A stretch of 64,000 nt of DNA. Source: Nitrospira sp. (GTDB lineage Bacteria; Nitrospirota; Nitrospiria; Nitrospirales; Nitrospiraceae). Each line of letters opens with the position of its first letter. Within the stretch, counting starts at the first letter, position 1. The stretch is taken from NCBI GenBank assembly GCA_029194675.1, contig JARFXP010000001.1:496001-560000 (forward strand), in the 5' to 3' direction. The position numbers were made by a program, and so were the translations under genes. This document shows positions 1 to 6,889 of this stretch, piece by piece. The notes below the pieces were generated by a model. The model was not told the DNA's origin. It was given only the letters and a program-made list of their open reading frames with translations, and did no database searches.

Positions 1-1
1 C

Positions 2-625
2 GATGGGGATGTCGTTGACCTCTCGAATTTGCAACGGCAGATCATGCACTCGACCGCGACGCTTGGGCAACCAAAGGTTGAGTCCGGCCGGAAGACCTTG
101 TCGGCCATTAACCCTGAAATTACGATCAAGCCCTATCACCAGTTGGTCGATGCAGAAAATATCCTCCCCCTCGTCTCGCAATATGACATCGTGCTGGACG
201 GATCAGACAACTTCACGACAAGATTTCTGGTGAACGACGCCTGTTTCTTTGCCAAGAAAACATTGATCTCCGCCAGCATGTTTCGGTTCGAGGGGCAACT
301 GACGACGATCAAGCCACACCAAGGCTATCCTTGCTACCGATGTCTGTATCCTGAGCCTCCACCGGCCGGGTTGGTTCCTAATTGCCAGGAAGCCGGTGTG
401 CTTGGCGTCTTAGCCGGCACAATGGGAATCCTCCAGGCGTCGGAAGCGATCAAAGAAATTCTCGGCATCGGCGAGACGATCGCCGATAAGTTGCTGATCT
501 ACGATGCGCTCGAGATGAAGTTCAGAAAAGTTGGTCGCCCGAAAGATCCGGCCTGTCCGCTGTGCGGACCAAATCCCAAGATCAAAGATCTGAGTCTGGA
601 CTATACCGTCACTTGCACAATTTAA
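2..625 (+). CDS. HesA/MoeB/ThiF-family E1-like adenylyltransferase, 5' end outside window
   Basis: C-terminal ~207 residues of an E1-like enzyme that adenylates the C-terminal glycine of a ubiquitin-fold sulfur carrier (MoaD/ThiS/CysO type) in the cytoplasm. The frame is open to the window edge, so the N-terminal nucleotide-binding loop is missing; it enters at DGDVVDLSNLQRQ, a family motif just after that loop. Also visible are DGSDNF (ATP/Mg contacts in MoeB), NCQEAGVLG with the conserved cysteine of the crossover region, and two CxxC pairs (CYRC, CPLC) that hold a structural zinc. The next gene is a JAMM peptidase, a partner often found with such E1 enzymes in sulfur-carrier or cysteine pathways. 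MoeB, ThiF and CysO-activating subtypes cannot be told apart here because the carrier gene is not in view. Confidence 0.9.
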   Translation, partial: DGDVVDLSNLQRQIMHSTATLGQPKVESGRKTLSAINPEITIKPYHQLVDAENILPLVSQYDIVLDGSDNFTTRFLVNDACFFAKKTLISASMFRFEGQLTTIKPHQGYPCYRCLYPEPPPAGLVPNCQEAGVLGVLAGTMGILQASEAIKEILGIGETIADKLLIYDALEMKFRKVGRPKDPACPLCGPNPKIKDLSLDYTVTCTI

Positions 626-749
626 CAGGATGTTGAAAACGACCGCCAGCTTCGTTCTCGCATCGCTCAGGCCCTCAACGTACCTCGAACTGTACGCCTC
701 GGCCCTTCGCTCGCTGCGGCCTTGCTGGACAGCCGTTTTGACCATCCTG
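626..749. repeat. REP/MITE-like intergenic element with imperfect terminal inverted repeats
   Basis: The element begins one base after the E1 stop codon. Its left end (caggatgttgaaaac, 626-640) is an imperfect reverse complement of its right end (gttttgaccatcctg, 735-749), and the inner parts gaccgccagc and gctggacagc continue the pairing. A second inner dyad sits around acgtacctcgaactgtacgc. The whole can fold into one long hairpin. No convincing protein is encoded. I interpret it as a dispersed non-coding repeat of the REP/BIME or MITE kind; only a genome-wide copy count would prove that. It may also terminate or process the upstream mRNA. Confidence 0.6.
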
Positions 750-829
750 CACACGCATCAACCAATATTCCTCCAATCCCCTCCACCACTGACTCAAGAT
801 CGTTTCAGCTACATGAGGATCGACTGATC

Positions 830-1339
830 GTGGCCGACCTCATTATTTCCCGACAGATTCTCGACAACATCATCGTCCATGCCAAGGAACTCACTCCGTA
901 CGAATGTTGTGGGCTCCTGGCTGGAACCAATGGGGTGGTCAGCCGTCTCTATCGCATTAAGAACATTGTCGCGATGGAAGGCGCACAAAACCTGTCGTCA
1001 TTCGATTCGGCCAAAGCTGCACATCTTGAACGGCTCTCCCCCGCTGAACGGGCAGAAATCGCCTTCGTGATGGACATGCAGGACTTCTCCACCGCGAAGA
1101 AAGACATGCGCACCCAAGGACTCGAACTCCAAGTCGTCTACCACTCGCACCCCCACGATCCAGCCCGTCCGTCGGTCACCGACATAAAAATTGCCACCGA
1201 CTACGAGGAGATTTGGCCCAAGATCAACCTGCCCCTCCCCGCCTATCTCCTGGTCTCGCTCATGAATCCGGAACCGGACGTAAAGACCTATTGGATCAAA
1301 TCCGGTCGCGTCACTCCCGCCGACGTGCTCATCCGCTAG
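830..1339 (+). CDS. M67/JAMM-family metallopeptidase (JAB domain)
   Basis: 169-residue zinc metalloprotease of the Mpr1/Pad1 N-terminal type. The JAMM signature is complete: the upstream Glu in PYECCGLL, then YHSHP, seven residues between the second His and Ser, and SVTD ending in the zinc-ligand Asp. Known bacterial relatives (Mec of M. tuberculosis, QbsD) trim the tail of a sulfur-carrier protein or release cysteine from it, which suits the preceding E1-like gene. I chose the GTG at 830 because the homologous core begins within ten residues of it and AGGA lies about ten bases upstream; an ATG at 722 would place a non-conserved leader inside the hairpin element. Predicted cytoplasmic. Confidence 0.85.
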   Translation: MADLIISRQILDNIIVHAKELTPYECCGLLAGTNGVVSRLYRIKNIVAMEGAQNLSSFDSAKAAHLERLSPAERAEIAFVMDMQDFSTAKKDMRTQGLELQVVYHSHPHDPARPSVTDIKIATDYEEIWPKINLPLPAYLLVSLMNPEPDVKTYWIKSGRVTPADVLIR

Positions 1340-1412
1340 GCTAAATTTTACGGTTCACATCGTCGTCAGAATATACTAATCTGCCCTTGCAGCTTGCATG
1401 AGGAGCGGTGCG

Positions 1413-1754
1413 GTGGGCGTTCAACGACGATTGTTCAGTTATGGTTTTTCCATCGTGCTGTACGTGACCGTCTCAATGGCGGCTGCGGTCTTTGCCGAAG
1501 ACCGTAGCTTTTACAGCCCCGTCATTTACGTCGACAAAGAGAACGATCAAATTCTAATTTCCACGAGCGGACGCGTGTTCTACATCGAAGTACCGGAAGC
1601 CGCGAAGCCACACATGGAAAAACTTCCCATTTCCGGCCTTGTGGATTTCGTCGTTGAGATGCGGGGTGAGGATCAACGTCCGCTGATCAAAACCTGGAAG
1701 GTCAAATCAGGCGAATCGACCTGTATGTACTTCAATGGGGAAGAGTGCAAATAG
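1413..1754 (+). CDS. Small secreted protein of unknown function
   Basis: 113 residues. A positively charged start (QRR), a hydrophobic stretch and an AVFA-ED junction form a clear Sec signal peptide of about 28 residues, so the mature protein of about 85 residues is probably periplasmic. The mature part is rich in short beta-type segments and ends with a CMYFNGEECK tail whose two Cys could form a disulfide. I do not recognise a domain. The GTG at 1413 is preferred to the ATG at 1398 because AGGAG (1401-1405) lies at proper spacing before it. It is single in context, after the JAMM peptidase and facing a converging frameshifted gene. Confidence 0.7.
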   Translation: MGVQRRLFSYGFSIVLYVTVSMAAAVFAEDRSFYSPVIYVDKENDQILISTSGRVFYIEVPEAAKPHMEKLPISGLVDFVVEMRGEDQRPLIKTWKVKSGESTCMYFNGEECK

Positions 1755-1784
1755 GGCAATTACTCTCATGGGAGATAAAACGTT

Positions 1785-2386
1785 CTACTTTTCAAACATG
1801 CGCTCCAATCTCGCGACTCGTTCTTTAAGATCCCCGCTCGACTCAACCTCCAGAAGCTTCTCAATCTGACCTAGGTGTTGGTTAGCTGCCTGCTCGTTTT
1901 TCGCTTTGTAACCCTCAGAATCCTCGGCCAAAGCAAGTGTTGCTCGTTTCTCCCACTGCTCAAGTGTCCAACCATCATGCAGAACAACAAACTTGGCACG
2001 TTCAAAGAGCTCGCGTTGCAACTCGACAACAGTAGGCTGCCATTGCCATCTTGCAATTTGATCCCGACGCCGGTAAGAAGCCACACCAGCGAGCCGACAA
2101 CTACAAGGCCTATCACACTGAAGACAGTGTAGTAGCTTGAATCATACAGACGATCTGGCAAATTCTCTCCCCAGATTTCCGCCCAAATTTGCAATACCAA
2201 TCCAAGACTAGCTACTAACGTGAACATCCATTTCATCGTGTTATCTATTGCATCCCGTTTGACGGCATAAGGGTTCTCACCCCAAAAGCTCATATTGAGT
2301 TCCGGAACATTAAACCCTGTGAGCACCGTAAAGAGACCAGCACCCCCAACAAGGATTGAAAGGAGGTTGATAAGGGTACGGTCCAT
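1785..2386 (-). pseudogene. Frameshifted small membrane protein with C-terminal coiled coil
   Basis: Two overlapping minus-strand frames look like one gene. The upstream frame (2386 to about 2095) gives an N-terminal membrane segment (NLLSILVGGAGLFTVL), a central one (WMFTLVASLGLVLQIW) and a third (YTVFSVIGLVVVGSLVW). The downstream frame (about 2100 to 1785) continues naturally with LAGVASYRRRDQIARWQWQ, a charged helical region and a C-terminal heptad-like stretch (DLKERVARLERMFEK). The upstream frame after the third helix reads as non-coding sequence. A one-base indel near 2085-2105 would restore a protein of about 200 residues. It could be a natural pseudogene or a sequencing error. Function unknown; three helices plus a cytosolic coiled coil are all that can be seen. 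Confidence 0.6.
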
Positions 2387-2580
2387 TCGGATCTCTTATC
2401 TGTCCATTTCGTAAGTCATCGTGTACTTTCTGAATGCCTATCCCCAAAGTGTCCAGTATCGATGTTTCTTGTCATACGGTTGGAATCTACCGCAAACAAT
2501 ATCCTCTTTCATTCATCGGGATCGAAATGTATCTGGAATCAAGCTGCTATTTGTAGGACCACGACTGAGGGCTTTACAGC

Positions 2581-2650
2581 CACTTCACTCGCCGCTACCG
2601 GCCATGTCGTCGATGAGGAGCCGATTAATGTCAGTGCAACTGGATGATGA
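2581..2650 (-). pseudogene. Degenerate copy of the 3' end of the small Cys-pair gene at 3180-3341
   Basis: About 70 bases match 3177-3246 with only scattered substitutions; the run ccggccatgtcgtcgatgag is identical in both. In the intact copy this segment encodes the C terminus DINRPLIDDMAGSGE. Here no start, Cys pair or upstream part remains, so it is a broken duplicate. The two copies flank the DUF2283 pair. The rest of the 2387-2665 spacer shows nothing I can support as a gene. Confidence 0.55.
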
Positions 2651-2665
2651 CCCGCTCAAAGCAAA

Positions 2666-2863
2666 CTATGCCGCAATGCCTTCGACTAATACATGACTGA
2701 CGTCCGTGCGCTGGCTTGCATGCTCAAAAGTAATTGCGCAGACATTGCCTTTCGTATCCACATCAAGAATGGTATTTTCGTCCAGATCTTTAGATTCGGC
2801 GATGTCACCGGCGCGGAATTCAATATACAATGTGTCGGTATCTTGAAAATAACTGATTTTCAT
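2666..2863 (-). CDS. DUF2283-family small protein
   Basis: 65 residues with the family pattern: MKISYFQDTDTLYIEF at the start, a central ENTILDVDTKGNVCAI segment and a short helix near the C terminus. DUF2283 proteins are small beta-rich proteins of unknown biochemical role, commonly encoded next to a second small protein as here. The start codon overlaps the stop codon of the upstream gene by four bases, so the pair is translationally coupled. The two-gene layout resembles toxin-antitoxin modules, but no toxin motif is visible. The pair lies between two copies of an unrelated small-gene fragment, consistent with insertion or local duplication. Confidence 0.8.
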   Translation of the reverse strand: MKISYFQDTDTLYIEFRAGDIAESKDLDENTILDVDTKGNVCAITFEHASQRTDVSHVLVEGIAA

Positions 2864-3096
2864 GGCGCATACCTTCTATCAAAAAATGCATTGTGAACGG
2901 TCTCCCCATCGCGCAGCAAGATGACTCGTAAATATCGGTTGTCCATTTCTTCGATTCTGGCCCATCGCCTGATTCGACCATCCGTTTGTGTGTACTCCTT
3001 TTCCGGAGAACGGACAACAAACTCGATCCATTCGTCCTTAATGAGCTTTCTATCAGGCCTGGTCCTGGTTGCTCGGAAATAACGCGTTGTTTTCAA
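2860..3096 (-). CDS. Small protein partnered with DUF2283 (possible TA-like module)
   Basis: 78 residues, basic (MKTTRYFRATRTRPDRK) with a conserved-looking core: KDEWIEFVV, TDGRIRRWARIEE, RYLRVILLRDGETVHNAFFDR. I recall proteins of this pattern upstream of DUF2283 genes in many bacteria, without an assigned function. The C-terminal His-Asn-Ala-Phe-Phe-Asp segment could be an active or binding site, but this is only a guess. It is first of a two-gene operon and its stop overlaps the next start. An RNase-like toxin is possible by size and layout only; nothing catalytic is proven by the sequence. Confidence 0.75.
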   Translation of the reverse strand: MKTTRYFRATRTRPDRKLIKDEWIEFVVRSPEKEYTQTDGRIRRWARIEEMDNRYLRVILLRDGETVHNAFFDRRYAP

Positions 3097-3179
3097 TCGG
3101 GTAGACCCAGGCGAGGATCAGCTATTCCAAACCCCTCATCATGTCCATCGATGAGGAAATGGTTGATATCGAAGCACTC

Positions 3180-3341
3180 TCACTCGCCGCTGCCGGCCAT
3201 GTCGTCGATGAGGGGTCGATTGATGTCGGTGCAGCCGGGACAGATCCTATCCAGCAGGGCTTCGAAGTCGGCCACGAAGTTCTTCGCGTCTGGAAGTTTT
3301 TCGTTGACGACTTGAGCATAACAGGTATCGCACAGCATCAT
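3180..3341 (-). CDS. Small protein with two Cys pairs (zinc-ribbon-like), unknown function
   Basis: About 53 residues. It carries two CxxC pairs about 30 residues apart (CDTC near the N terminus, CPGC near the middle), the layout of a small zinc ribbon. The tail DINRPLIDDMAGSGE is duplicated as a remnant at 2581-2650. I start at the double ATG near 3341 because GAGG lies 4-7 bases upstream; a longer frame to 3389 adds a basic leader without a better ribosome site. It could be a redox or zinc adaptor; the function is unknown. Confidence 0.55.
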   Translation of the reverse strand: MMLCDTCYAQVVNEKLPDAKNFVADFEALLDRICPGCTDINRPLIDDMAGSGE

Positions 3342-3394
3342 CAGGCCTCGCGAAACCCCTACCGTTTTTCTCCCCGCGCTCCTGGTCATTGGTC

Positions 3395-3589
3395 CTACAC
3401 CGATCCTTTTTGAAGGGCCACGAAGAAATCGTCGGCTTCGAGATCAATTCCGCACTGTCGGCACTCATAAGGACGATCTGGTTCCGGGACATTCAAGGGC
3501 GTACGATCGATTCGTCCCCGGCAGACGTGGTAGAAACGACCTCGCGCATGTTCGTCATCCATGGGATCGCTCTCATACAGCAAGACCAT
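3395..3589 (-). CDS. Small Cys-containing protein, unknown function
   Basis: 64 residues, acidic N terminus, a single Cys in HVCRGR and a later CRQC pair within RPYECRQCGID, again suggesting a small metal-binding knuckle. It lies directly upstream of the other small Cys-pair gene in the same direction, so the two may be co-transcribed. The ribosome site is weak (GGAG about 13 bases before ATG 3589), and an internal ATG ten residues in is possible. I do not recognise the family. Confidence 0.5.
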   Translation of the reverse strand: MVLLYESDPMDDEHARGRFYHVCRGRIDRTPLNVPEPDRPYECRQCGIDLEADDFFVALQKGSV

Positions 3590-3701
3590 TGACTAACCAT
3601 ACTCCCATTGTCGCTTCAAAGAGTATACCGAGCTCTGCTTCGAACCCGCAACTACCCAAGGCGACGCGTGCTGAAGTTGAAATCAACGAATGTCTCTTCC
3701 A

Positions 3702-5426
3702 TTACACCTGGAACTGAGCTTCGTACAGACCTGCGTACACTCCTCCCCGACTGAGCAGTTCGTCATGTCGGCCTTTCTCCACTAAACGACCTTTATCGAG
3801 GACCAAGATCCGGTCCACATCATGGAGCGTTGATAACCGATGGGCGATGATGAATGTGGTTCTACCCATTGTGAGTTCGGCCAATGCTTCGCGGATCTTC
3901 ACCTCGGTCTCGGTGTCGATGTTCGACGTGGCTTCATCAAAAATGACGATGGGAGGGTCTTTCAACAACGTTCGTGCGATTGACACTCGCTGCTTTTGTC
4001 CGACCGACAGCTTGACACCCCGCTCACCGATCCATGTATCGTATCCCTCCGGAAGCGCCGCGATAAACTCATGTGCCCGCGCGGCACGGGCCGCCGCTTC
4101 CACCCGATCTCGGTCCGCATTCAAATCGCCGTACAGCAGATTGTCCTTCACCGTTCCGTTGAACAAGAACGGCTCCTGCTGTACAAACCCGATTTGCTGC
4201 CGTAGGTACGCAATCGGCAGATCGCGGATATCCTTTCCATCGATAAGGATTGCCCCGTCCGTGACGTCATAAAATCGCATCAACAGCTTCAGCAGTGTAC
4301 TCTTCCCCGCCCCACTCATCCCGACCAGTGCCACACGTTCTCCTGCCGGTACAGTCGCAGAGAATCCTTTCAGCACTGGAACATCGGCTCGATAATGGAA
4401 CCGCACCTGGTCGAAATGAACTGCTCCATGGGCACGATGGACCGGAGCGACTGCACGAGGACGATCGGCGACTTCCGGAACCGTATCCAGCACCTCAAAG
4501 ACCCGCTCACTCGCCGCCAACGCATGTTGCAACATATGATTGACCGAATGAATCTGGTTAATAGGCACGTAGAACATTGCCAAGTAGGACAGAAACAACA
4601 CCAACTCGCCGAGCGTGAGACGGCCTTCCATGACCTCCCCTGCACCGTACCAGAGGATCAAGATGGTTCCAAAGGCGGCCACCAGAATCATTCCCGGCGA
4701 ATACACCGACCACAACACCATCGCTTGAAGGTTCTTGTCGCTATAGGCTTGACTCAGCCGGTCGAACCTGGCTTGTTCATGTCCCTGGCGGCCGAATCCC
4801 ATCGTCTCTCTAATACCGGACAAGGCATCCTGTAAGTAGCCATTCAGCTCAGCTGCGCTCTGCCTGGTCTCTCGATAATATCCGTGTACTTTTGAGGTAA
4901 ACCAACTCGCGGACAAGGCAAGCAATGGGATCGGCAAAAGCGAGAGCGCTGCCAGTTTCCAGTTGAGCATGAATAAAAGCCCCGTGATCCCGATCAGCGT
5001 GAGCGACGCCGTCAACATACCTTCCAGCCCATCGATAAAGATCCGCTCGACATGCTCCGTGTCGTTGGTCACCCGGGACATGATCTCCCCAGTCGATCGA
5101 TCCTCAAAATAGGTGATGGACAATCGTTGGAGGGCGGAGAAGACATGCCGGCGAAGATCGTGGACGACCGTCTGCTCCAGTTGATTATTCAGCCGGATTC
5201 TGAGGGAGGCAAACAGGTTTTTGAGCACATAGGCGCCCACCAGAAGACCGATCACCCATGACAGCAATGACGCCTGCTTCGCCTGAATCACATCGTCGAT
5301 GATGATTTTGATGACCCAGGGAGGCACCAGCTCCATCGCCGTCGCACCAGCGGCACAGACAAGTGTCGCAATCGCAAGGGCGCGATGGGGACGAAGGTAT
5401 TGTAAGACGCGAAGAAGCGCTTTCAC
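3702..5426 (-). CDS. ABC-type lipid/multidrug exporter, fused permease-ATPase (MsbA-like)
   Basis: 574 residues, a half-transporter that would homodimerise in the inner membrane. Residues 1-310 hold the six-helix exporter domain; 330-574 are the nucleotide-binding domain with Walker A GMSGAGKST (369-377), Q-loop in GFVQQEPF, signature LSVGQKQR (473-480; the canonical LSGGQ Gly is Val here), Walker B VIFDEA and the H-loop IIAHRLST (about 529). The length is normal for MsbA/LmrA-type exporters; the substrate (lipid A, glycolipid or drug) cannot be read from sequence. It ends the minus-strand run after peptide deformylase, with a short gap, so they may share a transcript. Confidence 0.92.
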   Translation of the reverse strand: MKALLRVLQYLRPHRALAIATLVCAAGATAMELVPPWVIKIIIDDVIQAKQASLLSWVIGLLVGAYVLKNLFASLRIRLNNQLEQTVVHDLRRHVFSALQRLSITYFEDRSTGEIMSRVTNDTEHVERIFIDGLEGMLTASLTLIGITGLLFMLNWKLAALSLLPIPLLALSASWFTSKVHGYYRETRQSAAELNGYLQDALSGIRETMGFGRQGHEQARFDRLSQAYSDKNLQAMVLWSVYSPGMILVAAFGTILILWYGAGEVMEGRLTLGELVLFLSYLAMFYVPINQIHSVNHMLQHALAASERVFEVLDTVPEVADRPRAVAPVHRAHGAVHFDQVRFHYRADVPVLKGFSATVPAGERVALVGMSGAGKSTLLKLLMRFYDVTDGAILIDGKDIRDLPIAYLRQQIGFVQQEPFLFNGTVKDNLLYGDLNADRDRVEAAARAARAHEFIAALPEGYDTWIGERGVKLSVGQKQRVSIARTLLKDPPIVIFDEATSNIDTETEVKIREALAELTMGRTTFIIAHRLSTLHDVDRILVLDKGRLVEKGRHDELLSRGGVYAGLYEAQFQV

Positions 5427-5448
5427 GGTCGGCTCTGCCGGGCAGGTG

Positions 5449-5973
5449 TCAGATGACCTTCGTAGGTTCTTTTTTCCAATACTGCGAGAACTCGTGCAGC
5501 TGAGTGAGGGTGGACAGATCGGTCATGCGATCAAGAAAGACTTTGCCGATCAAATGGTCGAGTTCGTGCTGAATACAGACCGCGTACAATTCTGTCGCCT
5601 CGAAATCCAGAGGTTTGCCCTTTCGATCCAGGCCTTTGACCCGCACCAGGGAAGGCCTCGTGACTTTCCCTCGCAAGCCGTCGACACTCAGACATCCTTC
5701 CCAAGTTTCCACTTGTTCAGGCCCGTAGTAGACGATCGATGGATTGATGAGAACGGTCTCAGGGAATCCGCCCTCGCCCTGGCACCCCATCACGACCAAT
5801 TGAATCGAGCGCGAAACCTGGGGCGCGGCCAATCCGATGCCCGGCTCATCGTACATCGTTTCAAACATGTCGTCGATCAACCGTTGCAGGTCGGAGGACT
5901 TGATCTCCCTCGGATCGACCGGAGCGGCGATCTTGCGAAGAATAGGATTCCCCAGCTTGGCGATTTTCAGCAT
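5449..5973 (-). CDS. def: Peptide deformylase
   Basis: 174 residues; removes the N-formyl group from nascent proteins in the cytosol. All three family motifs are present: GIGLAAPQ (45-52), EGCLS (92-96, Cys metal ligand) and HELDH (136-140, two His ligands and the catalytic Glu). The ATG at 5973 is chosen because AGGA stands just before it and the protein then has the usual length; an ATG at 5994 adds seven residues without a ribosome site. It lies between the HEAT-repeat gene and the ABC exporter on the same strand, not next to fmt as in many genomes. Confidence 0.95.
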   Translation of the reverse strand: MLKIAKLGNPILRKIAAPVDPREIKSSDLQRLIDDMFETMYDEPGIGLAAPQVSRSIQLVVMGCQGEGGFPETVLINPSIVYYGPEQVETWEGCLSVDGLRGKVTRPSLVRVKGLDRKGKPLDFEATELYAVCIQHELDHLIGKVFLDRMTDLSTLTQLHEFSQYWKKEPTKVI

Positions 5974-6049
5974 CGTTCCTGTCTTCAGTTTCATTACGTG
6001 ATATTCGTAACATAGGAGTCTTCCGGCCCGCAACCTCCCCGGCTTGTCG

Positions 6050-6844
6050 CTACAAGCTCCGTTTCGGACGCCGCGGCTCCGGAATCTCAAAAACGTCTTT
6101 GTTGGCGTCCCACCACTCAACCCATTCGTTCGACCACACCGCCCGATCCTGCTTGGTCGAGGTATCCCAATCGTGGAATTCGGTTTCGTGGCGGGTCAAG
6201 ATCCAGAGCGATTGCAGTGCCGACAGCGCCACGAACCGTTCGTCGTCGCTCACCATGGGAATCAAGATGGGGATGACGGCCTTCTGCCGGACATACCGCG
6301 CCTCGAATGCCGCTGCCTTTCTGACGGACGGATTTGGATCTTTTGCCATCACTTCGATCGCCTCGGGTGCCTTCGACGGATCCAGACGAATGGCGACTCG
6401 TAAGGCGTGTTCTCGCACACGGGAAATTTCGCTCGGTTCCTTGGCTGTAGAGACGAGTGCGGGAACCCCCGCAACTCCTTTCATCATCAGTAACGTTTCG
6501 ATCGCATTGTACCGAATGCGTGGGCTCGGCATGGTCAAGGCCTTGACGAGAACCGGAACAGCCGGCTCTCCCAGATGCACGAACTCTCCCATCGCCCAGA
6601 ATTCCTGCTTGCCCTCAAGCAACGGCAGCAAGGCTTCAGCCCGCTTGAGCTCTTCGGGGCTCAGCGGATTCTTATTTGGAGGAATTGAGACATCAGGAAT
6701 ATCCTGATTCGTGGGCGGTGTCTCATACGGCACTTGGACCGGCCATACCGGGGACGGACCGGCCCATCCGGAATGCGGTGCCGTTCCACCAGCCAGTGCG
6801 ATCGCCAGGATAACCCAGATCCTGAGTGAAGAAGAATGGTTCAC
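6050..6844 (-). CDS. Secreted HEAT-repeat protein
   Basis: 264 residues. A Sec signal (RIWVILAIALAGG, cleavage near GWA-GP) leads into a Pro-rich linker and then helical repeats in which short paired helices recur: AVPVLVKALTMPSPRIRYNA, then VPALVSTAKEPSEISRVREH, then APEAIEVMAKDPNPSVRKAA. This spacing and the Pro/Arg pattern are HEAT/PBS-lyase-like and usually serve protein-protein contacts. The GTG at 6844 is preferred because GGAGG lies ten bases before it; ATG 6865 would contain that GGAGG inside the coding region. It follows the RND pump gene by 45 bases and may be its last co-transcribed partner, but a role in efflux is not shown. Confidence 0.8.
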   Translation of the reverse strand: MNHSSSLRIWVILAIALAGGTAPHSGWAGPSPVWPVQVPYETPPTNQDIPDVSIPPNKNPLSPEELKRAEALLPLLEGKQEFWAMGEFVHLGEPAVPVLVKALTMPSPRIRYNAIETLLMMKGVAGVPALVSTAKEPSEISRVREHALRVAIRLDPSKAPEAIEVMAKDPNPSVRKAAAFEARYVRQKAVIPILIPMVSDDERFVALSALQSLWILTRHETEFHDWDTSTKQDRAVWSNEWVEWWDANKDVFEIPEPRRPKRSL

Positions 6845-6889
6845 GATGTGGGCGCCTCCTTTCATCCTGCTAGGAAATTCTTGACGGCT

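Noticed and set aside
5299-6015. 238-residue plus-strand open frame over peptide deformylase
   Set aside because: Complement of a well-supported gene with all catalytic motifs; no recognisable protein on the plus strand.
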